Assembly (NCBI RefSeq): GCF_902686445.1
Contig: NC_062213.1
Span: 53,922,268-53,986,267, forward strand
Reading direction: 5' to 3'
Length of the DNA: 64,000 nt
DNA from: Sciurus carolinensis
Lineage: Eukaryota > Chordata > Mammalia > Rodentia > Sciuridae
A model generated the notes under the pieces. It made no database searches and was not told where the DNA came from. It saw only the letters and a list, made by a program, of their open reading frames with translations. Position 1 is the stretch's first letter; each line of letters opens with the position of its first letter. Of this stretch, positions 46,991 through 59,964 are shown in pieces. The position numbers and the translations under genes were made by a program.

Positions 46991-48610
46991 CTTGAATTCC
47001 AGAGGTAAATACAATCAGACTTTTCAACCTGGGTGGATTGCATTCTGTCTTAGTGCTTTGATTGACGGAGATTCTTTTTAAAAAATTCTTTGTGACTTAT
47101 GACAATTTGTTCATTGATAACATTATTTTATTGCACTTTACTACATTTCCCTAACTTGAAATATTTCTATAAGTATTCTAATGGAGCAAATGTGGAATAC
47201 GAATATTTAATAGCTAGTGTACCATTTATTACAGAATCCATTAAATATAACCATCTGATTTTCTAACATGGCCTAAGCTTTTGTCAGTCATCACTTATTT
47301 CAATACGATACAAATAAAATAAGAGAAATAACTTATTGATAAGATGAACTTCTTTTTATAAGTGTCTTCTCAATACCAACATTTTGGAGAAATGTTTTTA
47401 CATCCTACATTTTCTTAATTTCTTTGTGCAAAAGATTCAGTTAGTATTATCTTTATGTTTAGAGATAAGAAAGCTTGAGATGAGAAAGATTGAGTTTTCT
47501 CTGCATAGACATGGAACTGTAATTGTGACAGAGAACATTCAAACTTCAAAACTTGTCAAACCTAAAGCACAGTGATCCCCCCACTATGGTGACAAATAAA
47601 AAGGAAAATAAAGTAATTGCATATAAGGAACTACAACTGAGTTATGTTTGAAAATTTATTAACCACAAATTGAAACATTTACCTACATCAAATAATTTAA
47701 TAGAGAAAGCATTTCTGCCAGAAATTGCAGTACATGACCTGTGATCAAAGCCCTTCATGGGTTAAGAGCTGGGTGAAAAGTTACCTCATGTAATGAAAGA
47801 TATAATAGTGTAAAAGGAAATGCCCTTGTGGTCTTGCTATAGAATATGAACTCTAAAGTCATGACAGATGGATTTGGGTCCTGCATCTGCTACTTACCAC
47901 CTTTGTAATAGGGCAAGCAGGTTTTCTGTCTTTTTCCATATCTGTGACTGTAGTATCTCCAAATTATAGGTTTGTTTTTAGTATTCGATGACATAGAACA
48001 AAGAAGTTTTAAAAATATGATTGATACCCAAAGATATCAGCTATACTATTTTGATGAATTTGGCTTTTCTCTTAAGGCATATGCAAAATGAATTAAATAT
48101 ATATGCCTATTAATTAAAGCAATACTATTAAACAGTATAAATTCAAATCTAGTTTGATCATAGAGATTTATTTATGCCCAGTCCTCACTCTGATTCTTAA
48201 TGCATATTCTTATAAAGCATATTTACAACACTGAATAAAGACCACTAGTCAAGATTAGCTTTAACAAAGTTATTCTGTATGACAAAATCACAAATTGATA
48301 AGATAATGAAAATATTTATTGTACTTAAATTCTTCTCTCTAGAATCATTCAATTTGCACTAACCCTGTGTACACACAAGAAAAAAGATGTGAAAATCATT
48401 CACTTAATCTAATAAAAAATAAAAATCCTAAATACTTATCCATCCTTACATCTAATGTCCTAATAATGATTGAATTGTCATCATTTCAAATCATATGTTA
48501 CGTTATGTTGAAGTATATTCCATTAAGTTAAATGAAGTTAAATTAAATGAAACACATGAAGTAAAAGCAACCTGAACAATATGAGAAACACACTATTGAG
48601 TTCAAGTTCA
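46991..48610. other. Mostly unassigned DNA
   Basis: Apart from a MIR at 47845-47975, nothing is recognised. Confidence 0.5.
47845..47975 (+). mobile_element. MIR SINE
   Basis: 'gatttgggtcctgcatctgctacttaccacctttgtaatagggcaagcagg' (read in parts) followed by 'ttttccatatctgtgact' matches the MIR core in order (cctggctctgccacttactagctgtgtgaccttgggcaag...tttcctcatctgtaaa). Confidence 0.8.
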
Positions 48611-48629
48611 AGATCAACCCACCCCACTG

Positions 48630-50690
48630 CAGGGCAGTAGCAAGATGGCACTTGCAACAGAGTTATAAGCCTGGCCCACCCCCTGACGCCCTAACTCACC
48701 AGGTTGCTCTTTCTGCCCCTTACATCACTGAGAAAACCAGGCAGCAGCAGACGCCCAGAAACAAGAAGCCTATCCTTACCCATCAAGAGAATCATTCACA
48801 AACCACTTCCTGGTTAGAAGAAACCTGCTGGAGCTGCCAGGCGGAACAACACAGAGGACTCCATCCTCTGCTCAGAGCTCTTGGACCTGGCACCAGCCTC
48901 ATCCTCGTGTCTCAGCATGGCCAGCAGCCAGGATTCTAAGGTTGAATTCATTGTTGGAGGGACTTATAAACTGTTCTGGAAGATCAGGGCTAGCTCCTTT
49001 GGGGACATTTATCTGGCAATGAACATCACCAACAGTGAGGAAGTGGCAGTGAAGCTAGAGTCTCAAAGGGCCAGGCATCCCTAATTTTTGGACCAGAGCA
49101 GACTCTTTAAGATTCTTCAAGGTGGGTTGGCATTCCCCACATATGGTGGTATGGTCATGAAAAAGACTATAGTGTGCTAGTAGTCATGGATATTCTGGAA
49201 CCCAGCCTTGAAGACCTTTTCAATTCCTGTTCAGGAAGATTCACAATGAAAACTGTACTTGTGTTAGCTGATCAGTAGAATTGAGTATGTGTATACAAAA
49301 ACTTTTATACGTAGAAACATTAAGCCAGATACCTTCCTAATGGGTATTGGGCAGCACAGTAATAAGTTTTTCCGTACTGATTTTGGTTTGGCCAAAAATC
49401 ACAGAGACAACAAGACAGGGTAACACATACCATACAGAGAAGATAAAAACCCCACTGGCACTGTCCCCTATACTAACAGCAATGTAACAACTTGGTATTG
49501 AGCAAAGTTCCCCAGATGACATGGAATCATTAGGATACATTTGATATATTTTAAATAGAATTAGCTTGCCATGGCAAGAACTAAAGGCCGCAAAAAAGAA
49601 ACAGAAATATGAAAAGATTAGTGAAAAGAAGATGTCCACTCGTATTGAAGTTTTATGTAAAGGATTTCCTACAACATTTGCTATGTACTTAAATTATTGT
49701 AGTGGGCTGTGCTTTAAGGAAACCCCCCAATTTTGTGTATCTGAGGCAACTATTCCACATCATTTTTAGTATCCGGAACCACCAATATGACTAAATGTTT
49801 GATTTGATAATGTTAAAGCAAAGACAGACATGGTAGCCTCTTCCAGTGGGCAGGGTCAGCAGACCCAACCCCTATAGGCAAGCAAACTGACAAAACCAAA
49901 AGTAACATTGTGATGTTGTATTACTAGTTGTAGCTACTACAATTTTGAATGTTAACTGAGATACTGAAATATGGTGTCAGATTTACTATTACTTTTTTTT
50001 CAAGTGGAAAAGTTAACTAAATGGTTAACTAAATTGGTGGAGAAATTGTGCATATGCCAATTTTTTTTGTTGTTGTTGTTAAAACCTTTCATTTTGAACT
50101 TAGCTGGTTTGAAATACCATTTCAAAAGAACAGGGTAACAGTCTTCAAAGTTGTAATGGTCTTGAATGCTCACAATTGTGCATTCTTTGGTCTTGAATGC
50201 TCACAATTGTGCAGTCTTAGGGTGATTCCATCCCTAAGGTTTTCAAGATGTTCACTTGAAGCATTCTTTAAATTTTTGACTTCTTATTTGCAAGCCAGCT
50301 GATGTGGTAGTAACCAGAGTCCAGTGTTTGAGCAAATGAAGGACTGCTTACTGAGCTAGAAATAATAGCATCTAAAGTGAAAACTTAAGTAAAACAGTGA
50401 CTACTAGATTATCCTTAGGACTCTGCATTAATTCTAAAATAATATTTTCAAGAAAAAAAAAGTATATTGTCACAGAAATTTAGCTAACATCTTACAACTG
50501 AACATTTATATAAGTTGCCTAGATAAATGTAGTCACTGTAAACGTCTATGTGATCTGGGAATTTATTTTGAAATGAGACCTGTTTTGTTTGTAAGTTTAT
50601 TAAAAAGTGAAAACCATTTCTGTAAGGAAATGAAGTTTTTAACAATAAAATACCTTGTTGTGAAATAAAGATCTCAATATTTTGATAGAC
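48630..50690 (+). pseudogene. CSNK1A1: CSNK1A1 (casein kinase I alpha) processed pseudogene
   Basis: An intronless copy of the casein kinase I alpha mRNA. The parent is a Ser/Thr kinase that phosphorylates beta-catenin in the Wnt destruction complex, among other targets. The start codon at 48917 opens 55 residues similar to the kinase N-terminus, including the glycine-loop region (..[12 protein letters not shown]..) and the VAIK-like EEVAVKLES, before a stop at 49082-49084. Beyond it, collinear remnants continue: the catalytic HRD is changed to RRN (near 49310), the DFG is kept near 49380, and '[15 protein letters not shown]' lies near 49590. The C-terminal 'QTDKTKS' lies near 49880-49910. 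A kinase-type 3' UTR follows, with AATAAA signals near 50644 and 50667. Multiple frameshifts and stops make it dead. No clear A-tail or target duplication is visible. The 5' limit is uncertain. Confidence 0.93.
50161..50222 (+). repeat. 31-bp tandem duplication in the pseudogene 3' UTR
   Basis: 'cttgaatgctcacaattgtg' starts at 50161 and again at 50192, each preceded by 'ggt'. This is a simple local duplication after or before retroposition. Confidence 0.85.
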
Positions 50691-50699
50691 TACTTCAAG

Positions 50700-52040
50700 T
50701 CATGTGTTACATGATATTCCTTTGCAAGTCAATTAAGATTTAGTTTTATAAATTCTCAATTTTTTAATTTAATTTTTTCCATTTGGTCTGAAGGGAAAAG
50801 GTGTTCTTTGAATCTTTCTTTTTTAATGATTTGCAGGCACAATACCTAGTATACAGCTGCCAGAGCTCTGCATTTTGACTCTTGCTGCCTTGATGCTACA
50901 TAAATAGTAAATAGTTGCTAAATTGTATTGTTTAGAAATAGAGACAAGAAAAAGTATCTGTATATGTTCAGCACAGATGAAATTTTTTTCAACTATTTTA
51001 AGTACATAATTGGTTGGATTGGGGGTAGAGAACCTGGACACCGAGGGCCATCTATCTACGTCCTTTGAACTAAAGTAAGTGACTTAAAGATAAGATAGTG
51101 TTGAATCTTGTTTTTCTCCTTTTCTTTTCCTTAATTGTCTATTTGGCAGATTTTTACCTTTTGTTTGAAGATTTTAATTCATTTATAATTTTTACACTTA
51201 ATTAATGGTAAGGAAGGTTTTAATTCTGCCATTTTATTATTTAATTTCTTTCTTGATTTTTTTGTGGTTCTGGGGACTGAATCTAGGACCTTGTGCATGC
51301 AGGGCAAGCACTCTACCAACTGAGCTATGTCCCCAGTCCTTATTATTTAATTTATGTATATATGATACATTTTGTTCCTCTTTTCTTCCTTTACTGTTTC
51401 CTTTAATTAGTTTGAGTTTTGTAATGAAACATTGTAATTCATTTCTCATTTTTTGTGTATTTTTAAAAGTTTATTTTGTGTTTACCATGCTATTTCACAT
51501 CCTAAATGTATAAAAGTATAGTCCAAATCAATAACAACTTAACTTCAATATTTTACAAAACTGTTTCCTATAGTTCCATCCTCCCTTTTATGTTTTTGTT
51601 GATACAAATACATATTTATATATTTTGTGGTCAATAACATTGACTTTTAAATCCTGTAGAACATAGAGTTACAAACCCAAAATACATAATACCGGTATTT
51701 GTTTTGCCCATGTATTTACCTTTGCCAGATGTACACAAATAGACCTGATAACTGGAACAGCTACTAAGTGATTAATGGGTAGGTAGAGTATACAATGTGG
51801 TTACACTGAAAACAAAGTACAGACTAGCACAGAGTTGGAAGGCACTGATTACATCATGCCAATCAAAGAAGTGTAAAATTTAAAACATTGTTTATTTCTT
51901 TATTTTTTCATTTAATACTTTCTAACTGCAATTGGCTATAAGTAATTTAAACAATGCAAAGTAAAATGGTGGATAAGAGAGGACAATTATAGGGCTAATG
52001 AACTTAGTTTCAATGTATCTGAAAATGTCTTGATCTCACT
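50700..52040. other. Mostly unassigned AT-rich DNA
   Basis: Contains one ID SINE (51248-51339). Nothing else is recognised. Confidence 0.5.
51248..51339 (-). mobile_element. ID-type SINE with perfect target duplication
   Basis: Body 'ctggggactgaatctaggac...gcaagcactctaccaactgagctatgtccccagtcc' (in parts), flanked by a perfect 14-bp duplication ttattatttaattt at 51234-51247 and 51340-51353. Confidence 0.93.
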
Positions 52041-52049
52041 CATATTTAA

Positions 52050-53430
52050 AGGACAGTTTCACAAGCAGAAAATTCTAGTTATAGTTTTATTTCATTTTTC
52101 TAATATAATATATATGTCATGCCAGTGTCCTCTGGCATGACTGTTAATGTAATTTGGGGTTCTTTACACTGCATGAATTGCTTGGCTCTAATCTTCATGA
52201 TTAGCTCTTTCTCTTTGGTTTGTAATAGTTTGATTTTCTTGTGTCTTGGTGTGGGTCTCTTTGAGTTTATCCTACTACTTGGAGTTTATTAAGATTCTTG
52301 AATTTGCATATTCATGTATTCCAACAATTTTAAGGAGTTCCTGAATATTATTTTTTCAAATATATTTTCTACTCATTTATCTTCTTCTGGTACTTTCACA
52401 CACATATATTGTTTTTTTGATTTGATTGTGTGCCTCTGATCCTTTAAGCTCTGCTTACTTTGCTTAATTGTTTTTAAATTTCTGTTCCATAGACTTAATA
52501 TTTTAAAATCTCCTCTCTTTAAGTTTGCTGATTCTTTTTTATTTTTTTATTTTTTTTGGCTTCCTCAAATCTACCACACAAAACTTCAAGTAAAGTTTTT
52601 ATTTCAGATTTACTTTTCAGCTCCTGTATTTCTGCTTCTTTTCTTTTCATAATCAATCTCTTTATTGATATTTTCATTTTTTTTCATTCTTTTTTTTTTT
52701 TGACATCTTTTGTTCCTTGTCCACATTTTCTTTAGTTCTTTGAAGGTATTTAAGACAACTATTTTAAAATTTTGTTTAGTAAGTCCCACATCTGAACTTC
52801 CCTAGGGATAGTTCCTATTATTTACCTCGAGTGTGGCATATATTAATTTTTCCTTGTGTACATGTAATTTTTAATTGAATTCTGTTAAATATTTTAATGT
52901 CCTATCTCTAAAAATCAAGTTCTTCTGCTTCACCAGGTTTTTCTGGTTTGAGGATATTCTTGTATTGCTTTCTTTCTTTCTTTTGTTGAAACCTGTAGAA
53001 ATCCACTTATTTTGGGACCTTCCAAAGTTAATTTTTTCAATGATTGCATTCCTTACCATTTTTTTTGCCCTGAGTTCTGAATTAGGTGAAATGAAAACAA
53101 GATCTTTATGTCAGTCTTTTAGAGGTTTCCCAGGCAGGTTAGAAGAAATATATGCAATAATCTGTAAATAAGATCTGCTCTGTTACTTCTGGAACCAGGG
53201 ACCAGGTTCCAGAGGAATGTAGGCTTTTCTTTTAAAGGCTGTGTCAGGGAGAGGAGGGAAAGTAAAAACACCTCAGAGCCATCTATTATCTTTATGTTGC
53301 CTTTCTTGATTCATCTTTCCTTGATTCTGCTAAGCCTTTGACCATTTTCCAGAAATTCTTACAAAATTGGCTCTAATCATTTCTCTTGTTTCTTATTTGA
53401 TTCTAAGAGAAACAAATCTTGGAATTGCCT
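52050..53430 (-). mobile_element. Ancient L1/HAL1-like ORF1-region fragment
   Basis: T-rich sequence with blocks such as 'cttgtgtcttggtgtgggtctc', 'tttttcaaatatattttctac', 'gcctctgatcctttaagctctgctta', 'cagctcctgtatttctgctt', in the order found in reverse-oriented ORF1 regions of old L1M or HAL1 elements. Too decayed for a subfamily. No usable frame. Confidence 0.55.
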
Positions 53431-53454
53431 GTTCCACCATTTTGTTTTCAGTTT

Positions 53455-54350
53455 ATGAAATATGAGCAAGAGACAAGGGAGAGAACACTGTGAGAAGGCA
53501 AGTACAGCCAGAAGACTTGGTAATAAAAGGGTATGAGTCACTTGTCAAATGTGCCTTCAACACCTAACTGCCACTCTATACTTCCCTGACCAGGTAGCAG
53601 GCAAATTTTACTCCAAAGAACCACAAATACAATTATATGTACAGTCTTAAAATAACCAAATGATACTATACTTTAGGATTCAACTTAACGAATTTTAGAG
53701 GAGGGTAATTAGTGTTACTTCCATCTTGTTTGCCCACAACTCTGAATAAATTAGTCTGGCATCAATGAGGCCCTAGAGATAAAACTTTCAGTGTATTTGC
53801 CTTATATTGATGAGCTAAAAATGATCTGTGCACTGTTTACTTAGCCCAGTAATTTGACCCTTTTTTAACTTCTGTGTCTGATACCTTGTTTGCCTTCCAA
53901 GATCAACCCTGTATGGGTGTCTCTGAAGACTAACTTATAAACCACATCAAAGGAGACCCATGTTCTTACACTCTTGGTTGAATTTAGTAAACAGGAGATC
54001 CTTTACAGGATCAGAGAAGAAGAAAATTAGGACATTTATCCCCTTACTACTTTATTTTGGGTTTGCCTATGTCCCTCAACTAAATGAAGCTCCTTTTCAA
54101 GACGACAGTCCTCACAACAGGAAATTTCCTTTCAAGGTTCCAACAACTCTACCTTCCCAGACTCTTTACAAAGAGTCTAGGACTGATAATGACATTACTA
54201 ATTAGATTTGGAGTCAAGGGACTTCTCCTGCAGTATTTTTTTTTCCCTAATTTCTTGATTATTTCACATTTAGTCTCTTTATTAAACTCTGCAACAATTA
54301 TTCTAATTTTAACTGCTGTTCGTTCCCAGTTGGGATCCTGACTGATAAAT
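53455..54350 (+). other. Possible decayed LTR or ERV fragment
   Basis: The end 'ctctttattaaactctgcaac...aactgctgttcgttcccagttgg' has an ATTAAA signal and resembles the 3' part of some ERV LTRs. The two overlapping plus frames (53960-54205, 54084-54341) have no recognised domain. I cannot define ends or family. Confidence 0.3.
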
Positions 54351-54629
54351 ATACTAAATACAAGAATTCCTAACTTAGTATTTTATTTATCCATAATAAT
54401 AACTCTAGAAATAAATAAGTCAAAAAGATAAATACCCACTCTTTCTTTAAGAAAACCCCATATAGTTATGTAGTAATAAAATTTAAAAAGGAATTCCAAA
54501 CCTCACCATGACTATATGTTCTCTATCTCTTTAAATGCAATATATCTGATCAAACATTTTTTTATTTGTAGCTACAGTGTCTTTATATTATCCATAACCA
54601 TATTTTCAGAGTTAAAAAGATATGCTTTA

Positions 54630-54823
54630 GCCGGGCATGGTGGCACATGCCTGTAATCCCAGTGGCTCCTGAGTTCAAAGTCAGCCTTAGGAAAAGCGAG
54701 GTGCTAAGCAACTCGGTGAGACCCTGTCTCTAAATAAAATACAAAATAGGGATAGGAATGTAATTCAGTGGTTGAGTGCCCCTTAGTCCAATCCCTGGTA
54801 CACCCCATGAAAAAAAAAAAAAA
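54630..54823 (+). mobile_element. Full-length sciurid B1/ID composite SINE
   Basis: B1 part 'gccgggcatggtggcacatgc..ctgtaatcccagtggc', then 'gagaccctgtctctaaataaaatac', then the ID part 'gggataggaatgtaattcagtggttgagtgcccc..ccaatccctggta' and an A-tail of 14. Flanks 'aaaagatatgcttta' and 'aaaagatataatcta' look like a diverged target duplication. Confidence 0.95.
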
Positions 54824-54867
54824 GATATAATCTAACATACCAACATCTTAATCAATAAAATAGTTAT

Positions 54868-55236
54868 GTTACCAGCAAATGCACAGATACTAAGTGAAGT
54901 AAACCATTCCCAAGAAGCCAAAGGTCAAATATTTTCTCTGATAGGTGGAAGTTAACTCACAAAAAGGGGGAGGGACACATGAGGGGAAGAGGAGAAGTGC
55001 AGTGGATTAGACAGTGGTAATGGAGGGAATGGAGGTGATAAGCAAAGGAAAGAGTGTGGAATGAATCTGACAAAATTTTCCCATGTATATATGAAAACTA
55101 CACGGTGAATCTCACCATCATGTACGTCCACAAGACTGGAACTCTAACTGGAATGAGATATATTCCATGCTTGTATAATTATTTTAAATAGGTTCTAGTG
55201 TTAGGTATAACTAAAAAGAACCAATGAATTAAAAAA
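54868..55236 (+). mobile_element. L1 3' UTR fragment
   Basis: 'aagtgaagtaaaccattccc', 'aggggaagaggagaagtgcag', 'gtgaatctcaccatcatgta', ending in A-rich 'gaattaaaaaaa'. It is the same 3' UTR type as 12.4-12.7 kb. Plus orientation, 5'-truncated. Confidence 0.88.
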
Positions 55237-55239
55237 ATG

Positions 55240-56765
55240 ATAATTCTGTTGCTCCAGTTGAATTGCATAAAAAATGTCTATAAAATGTAGTTTCTGGTAG
55301 TGAGTATTATACTTTGGAAAAGAGTAAATTTAATACATTAAGCAGCTAGTTTAAAGATTGTAAATTGAAATAAAAGAAAATATACATTTCCCCTGTATTG
55401 GAGTTCTTAAGATCACATGAGTTATTCTCAGTTTAGTTAGAATATGACATGAGATTTCAGGGTAAATTTGACAGGTTTAAAATGATATTTAAAGAAATGA
55501 TAAAATGAATGTTTGAGAAATCTCTTGAGATAGTCCTCTTAAAACTTTAAAAAGTAAGATACAAGATCAAACTATTGACAGTTGCAAAACTAATGCTCTT
55601 TTACTTTAAAAGAACTTAGATCAAGTTAGCTGAGATTTACGAAGTTTCTGACAGAGGAAGGGTATCAAAAATAGCATAAAGTGGGGTTAAATAGTGTCTA
55701 AAAATAAACTGTAAGCATCATACTTATTGAGTCTCTGGCTCATATAGAAGCATTACCTACAAATAATCTTGAGATAGATAGGTATCTAGTGGAGTTCAGA
55801 AGCCTGTCATTTCTTCATGTCTAGACTGAGCAACACGATTACATTTTACTAAAGGAAAATAAGCATTGGTTGAAAAGCACCAAGATTTTCACACGACATA
55901 CTTGACAATGCATCCTGTTTCCTCTTGACATCCCTGGTATTCCTGTCACCAGAGCTATTCGAAGACATGTGTAACTCTCTTAAGGTGAAAGTTCCTCATA
56001 GGGAACGCCTAACTCAACCATTCTGACTTGGTTATGTATTGAACACATGGTTAGCACAGAAAAGGCATTCAGTAAAACTTGAAATTGGAATATCATATTG
56101 CTAAAAAAGTAAAAATCATCCTAGAATGAGGATCTCAAATCAATTATTTGGGGGAATATTTCAACTTTCAATTACTGTTGTCACTTGCTAGAAACATCAT
56201 TGATCTATGGGAACCTTAGAAGAGTGGAATTGAAGTAAGATGACAAGGATGGTAATCCCAGCTCAATTACTGTATTATTCTAAAAATGTAGACAAAAGAC
56301 ACAGGATCCCTAAGATAAGGTTCCTTTGTTTATAGAATTATAAAATCTAATTAGAATATAAGTGAATATTTAGAAAATACTTCCTTGGTAATATTAACTA
56401 ATATTTTTTAAATAAATGCAAGTTACTCAAAACATTTTTTATTCAAATAAATGGATGTTGAGTTTATATTTTATAGGTTGGTGGTAATTTTCTGCATTAT
56501 ATATTCACATATTGAGCATATAATAAATGGTATTTTTGACTTTTGATGGAAAATATCACAAATACTTGAATCTGATTAAACTACATCAAAGCAGTATATT
56601 TAAATATTGTGTATACATGGCAAAATTAAAGTTATATTTGCTAATTTGTTTTAATGCAACTACTTTTTAATAGAAGATCTAGAAGTCCTTTCAAGACTGA
56701 TTGCTGATATCAAGATCAATGCCTTTACTACAGAATTCGTGCTTACTAGGAACATTGTGAACCTG
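55240..56765. other. Unassigned AT-rich DNA
   Basis: No gene or named repeat seen. Confidence 0.5.
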
Positions 56766-56769
56766 GTTA

Positions 56770-56967
56770 TTTATTCATTCACTTATTTATTTAATGGTAC
56801 TGGGTATTGAACTCAGGGGATCTCTACCACTGAGTTGTGTCCCCTTCCTTTTTTATTTTTCATTTTGAGGCAGGGTCTTGCTAAGATGCTGAGGCTGGCT
56901 TCAAATTTGCAATCCTCCTGCTTCAGCCTCTTGAGTCAGGGATTACAAGCATGCACAATTGTGCCTA
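56770..56967 (-). mobile_element. Sciurid B1/ID composite SINE
   Basis: T-rich tail 'ttatttattcattcacttatttattta', ID part 'ggtactgggtattgaactcagggga..ctctaccactgagttgtgtcccc', then B1 part 'gaggcagggtcttgctaag' to 'gcatgcacaattgtgcct'. Minus orientation. Confidence 0.92.
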
Positions 56968-58507
56968 ATGCAAAAACCGTTTTTGAATATTCATTGTAAA
57001 TAGTTTGTTTTTAATATGAATGTAAAATGAAGGAATTTTAAGAAAATTTAAAATACTGCATATTTGAAACCTAGATTCATTTTATTCATTACACATTCCT
57101 TTCAGGGCAATCATTTAGTTAGTTTTCTAGATTTAAAGGAGAGACAGCAAGTATTATGTATCACTAGCATACCATCTTCCTGATGTCTGCCTTCTATGAC
57201 AGATGAGAGCAATGGCTGTGCTTTGTAACTCAGAGTGCAGCGTAATAGCAGCTGGAACTCCCATTATCCTCACTACTAGAAGCGTGGTTTCCCTCTCTGT
57301 GGAATCTGGCATTTCTGAGAAAAACAACAGAATAGTTTTGAGGAGATGGTCAAGGGGAAATTATATTTGCAATTTGTCAAGCATACTCTTTGGAGAAATA
57401 GAAAATAAACATTTTAACTTCTTCATACCTCTTAGCATCATATAAGAAAAATAGATATCTCAAAATATTTTGAAAAAGACTTAAAACAATTATTTCATCC
57501 ACCTTCTTAAGAAAAGTTAGTCTATAATCTTAAGGATGTCATTAACATATATTAATCAGAAACATATTTTGGAAGACCCTAAAATTCTAACTGGATTAAG
57601 CATACAAATTTCTTAAAAAAACAAATCATGGTTTTAAAAAGTGATCTGCAATGAACACATACTTTCTGGGGAAGCTGTTCTTGCCTTTCTCCATCTGTAT
57701 CATTGAGCAATTTTGAAATGACTTAAAATGTAGTTCATATAACAGCCCCCCACTGACTTCAAAGAGTCATCTAGGCGGACAAAATTCAAGTCCCAGTATC
57801 TACCAGGATGGGATATCAAGTTTGCAGGTGAACTGTAGCCAAAGAGTTAATTGCTGAACTCCAGCATTACTGAAAAAAGTCTGTAGAATATAGGAAGGGC
57901 ACATGGAACAGAACACAAGTTCCCTTGCTATAAAAATAATCCTTTTATAGTTTGGGCAATTTAAAGTCTTTTGTAATGGGAAATCTTTTTAAAAAATATA
58001 TAAGTATCATAAAATACTTTCCAATGCTCACTGGCATCTTCAGAACTCTTTTTAAACCATTTGAGTTTCACTAGATGCGAAGTAGATAAATCAGTACATA
58101 GAGTGCATGGGTCAACACACATTTCTTGAACCATAAAAATGGGATTTTAACCAAAAGTATTAAACATCACAGACCTTTATTCTGAATTCACAGGGTGATT
58201 CAACAAATATATAGCTAAGTTATACAGTGTCTTAGGAGAACTAGCATGGTTATCTTTTATCTTCATATTTCTAAAATAAAGTTATACCTAATTTCCAATG
58301 TTCAAGGCTTCTTACAAATATGCACAGAACTTATGAAATTTATGAAATATTATTTAATCACAGTACTATATTCAAAAAAGTACAAATATATAAAAGTAGA
58401 TAGTGAATTTTTTACTGCTGGTGTGTATTATTGTTGACATTCATTCCTCTGGGATAATTTTCATTTTTTTAAAGCTTCTTTAATTTCGCATAAATATTGG
58501 TTTCAAG
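56968..58507. other. Unassigned DNA
   Basis: No named repeat. The plus frames at 57203-57445 and 58246-58437 lack recognisable domains and gene context. Confidence 0.5.
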
Positions 58508-58518
58508 ATAACCAAACA

Positions 58519-59025
58519 GCATGGGGGCTGGCAACTGAGGAAGCTGATTCCTGGCAAACCCGAGTTTGACCCGAAATAAGACCCAGTAAACACACGGTGC
58601 ACGACATAGAGTATGCTTAAGTGACCAGAAGAAAATCAAATGTGGAGAGAGGTTTACACAGGGGACAACTTGTTGCAGAAAGTCACCTGGCTCTACCTGT
58701 CCCCTCCAATCTGACTGCTTGCAGGAATGGCTGGGAAAGATGCATTTGACTGGGAACTGCGAAGGGCAGAGGTGGGAGAAATTTTTGGAGACTGAAACCG
58801 AGACCAGGAAATGTGGGTCTGCAGGTAACATAGGGAACTGAGATTTGGCTCCCCTACCACAGGAGTGGAACCCAAGGAAACCCTGAGGTAAAGTCCTCCA
58901 GGATGGACCAGCATGTACTGGGTGCTGGAGGTGTGCTGATTTAAAATCTCCAGACAAATAGGCATTCAGCGAAGAGCCTGAAGCCTGCCTAAGCCTAAAC
59001 CCTGCCTCCAGGGAAAAAAAAAAAA
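58519..59025 (+). mobile_element. Retrocopy of an unrecognised transcript or SINE-like RNA
   Basis: A 507-bp segment, clearly richer in GC than its surroundings, ends in an A-run (59014-59026) and is flanked by a perfect 11-bp duplication ataaccaaaca (58508-58518 and 59026-59036). These are the marks of L1-driven retroposition in plus orientation. I do not recognise the source. There is no AATAAA within 30 bp of the tail. The 162-codon minus-strand frame (58469-58957) is antisense and runs through the left duplication into flanking DNA, so it is chance. Confidence 0.75.
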
Positions 59026-59087
59026 ATAACCAAACAATTACAAAAGATTAGATCTCACTTGAAAGTCAAGTTTTTAGACTCAATATT

Positions 59088-59529
59088 TGTTTTAGTCAGC
59101 TTTTCGCCACTGTGACTAAAAGACTCAATCAGAACAATTGTAGAGTAGAAAATGTATATTTGAGGGCTCATAGTTTCAGGGGTCTTAGTCCATAGAAGGC
59201 TGACTCTATTCCTCAGGACTTGAGGTGAGGCAGAACATCATGGCAGAAGAGTGTGGCAGAGGGAAATAGCTCACTTGATGATCTGGAAGCAGAGAGAGAG
59301 AGAGACTCCACTCACCAGTTACAAATACATACCCCAAAGGCATACCTCCAATTCCCCACCTCCACCAGCTACACACCATCTGCCTTCATTTACCACTAAG
59401 TTAATCTCAACAGGTGATTAATTCACCAGTTGGGTTAAGGATCTCATAACTCAATCATTTCTTCACTGAACCTTCTTGATTGTCTCACACGTGAACTTTT
59501 GGGGGCAACCTCATATCCAATCCATAACA
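59088..59529 (-). mobile_element. Intact MaLR-type solo LTR
   Basis: On the minus strand it runs from 'tgttatggattgg' to 'gctgactaaaaca', with a perfect 5-bp duplication atatt (59083-59087, 59530-59534). At 442 bp it gives the uninterrupted length for this LTR family in the window. Confidence 0.92.
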
Positions 59530-59964
59530 ATATTATTCAATATGTTGATATTGTTAAGTTAATTTAATGCAATCATTTCTATGGACAATTATTTTAGTAA
59601 AATAACAGGTACCTTTTGTTGAAAAAGTCAAATATCCATATAATTCATCCAAAACTATAGCTTGTAAAGTTTTCTATTATTTATAGATATTTCAGGAAAA
59701 ATTACAGAATTAAATGAATTAGAAAATAGTAAGATAGCTTCCTATAGTTGAGCTAAAAGGGGTTCTAGAGACTATTAATCTACAGTGGAACAGTGATCAG
59801 GTAAATGAATATATTTCATTCATTGAGCTGGCCTCTAGATAGGTTTACTCTGTATCTTAATGAATGTTGCACATTCATAAGCATCACCATTATCTTGGAT
59901 GCTCCACATACAATCAGAAGACTTCCCAAGATGCTGAGAGCTTCTGGGACTTAGACTCCTCAGT

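Noticed and set aside
48881..49084. Kinase-like open frame of 67 codons
   Set aside because: It is the start of the CSNK1A1 processed pseudogene; it stops before the catalytic loop and the rest is frameshifted.
58469..58957. The longest open frame in the window, 162 codons, minus strand
   Set aside because: It is antisense to a retrocopy and reads through its target duplication into flanking DNA; no domain recognised.
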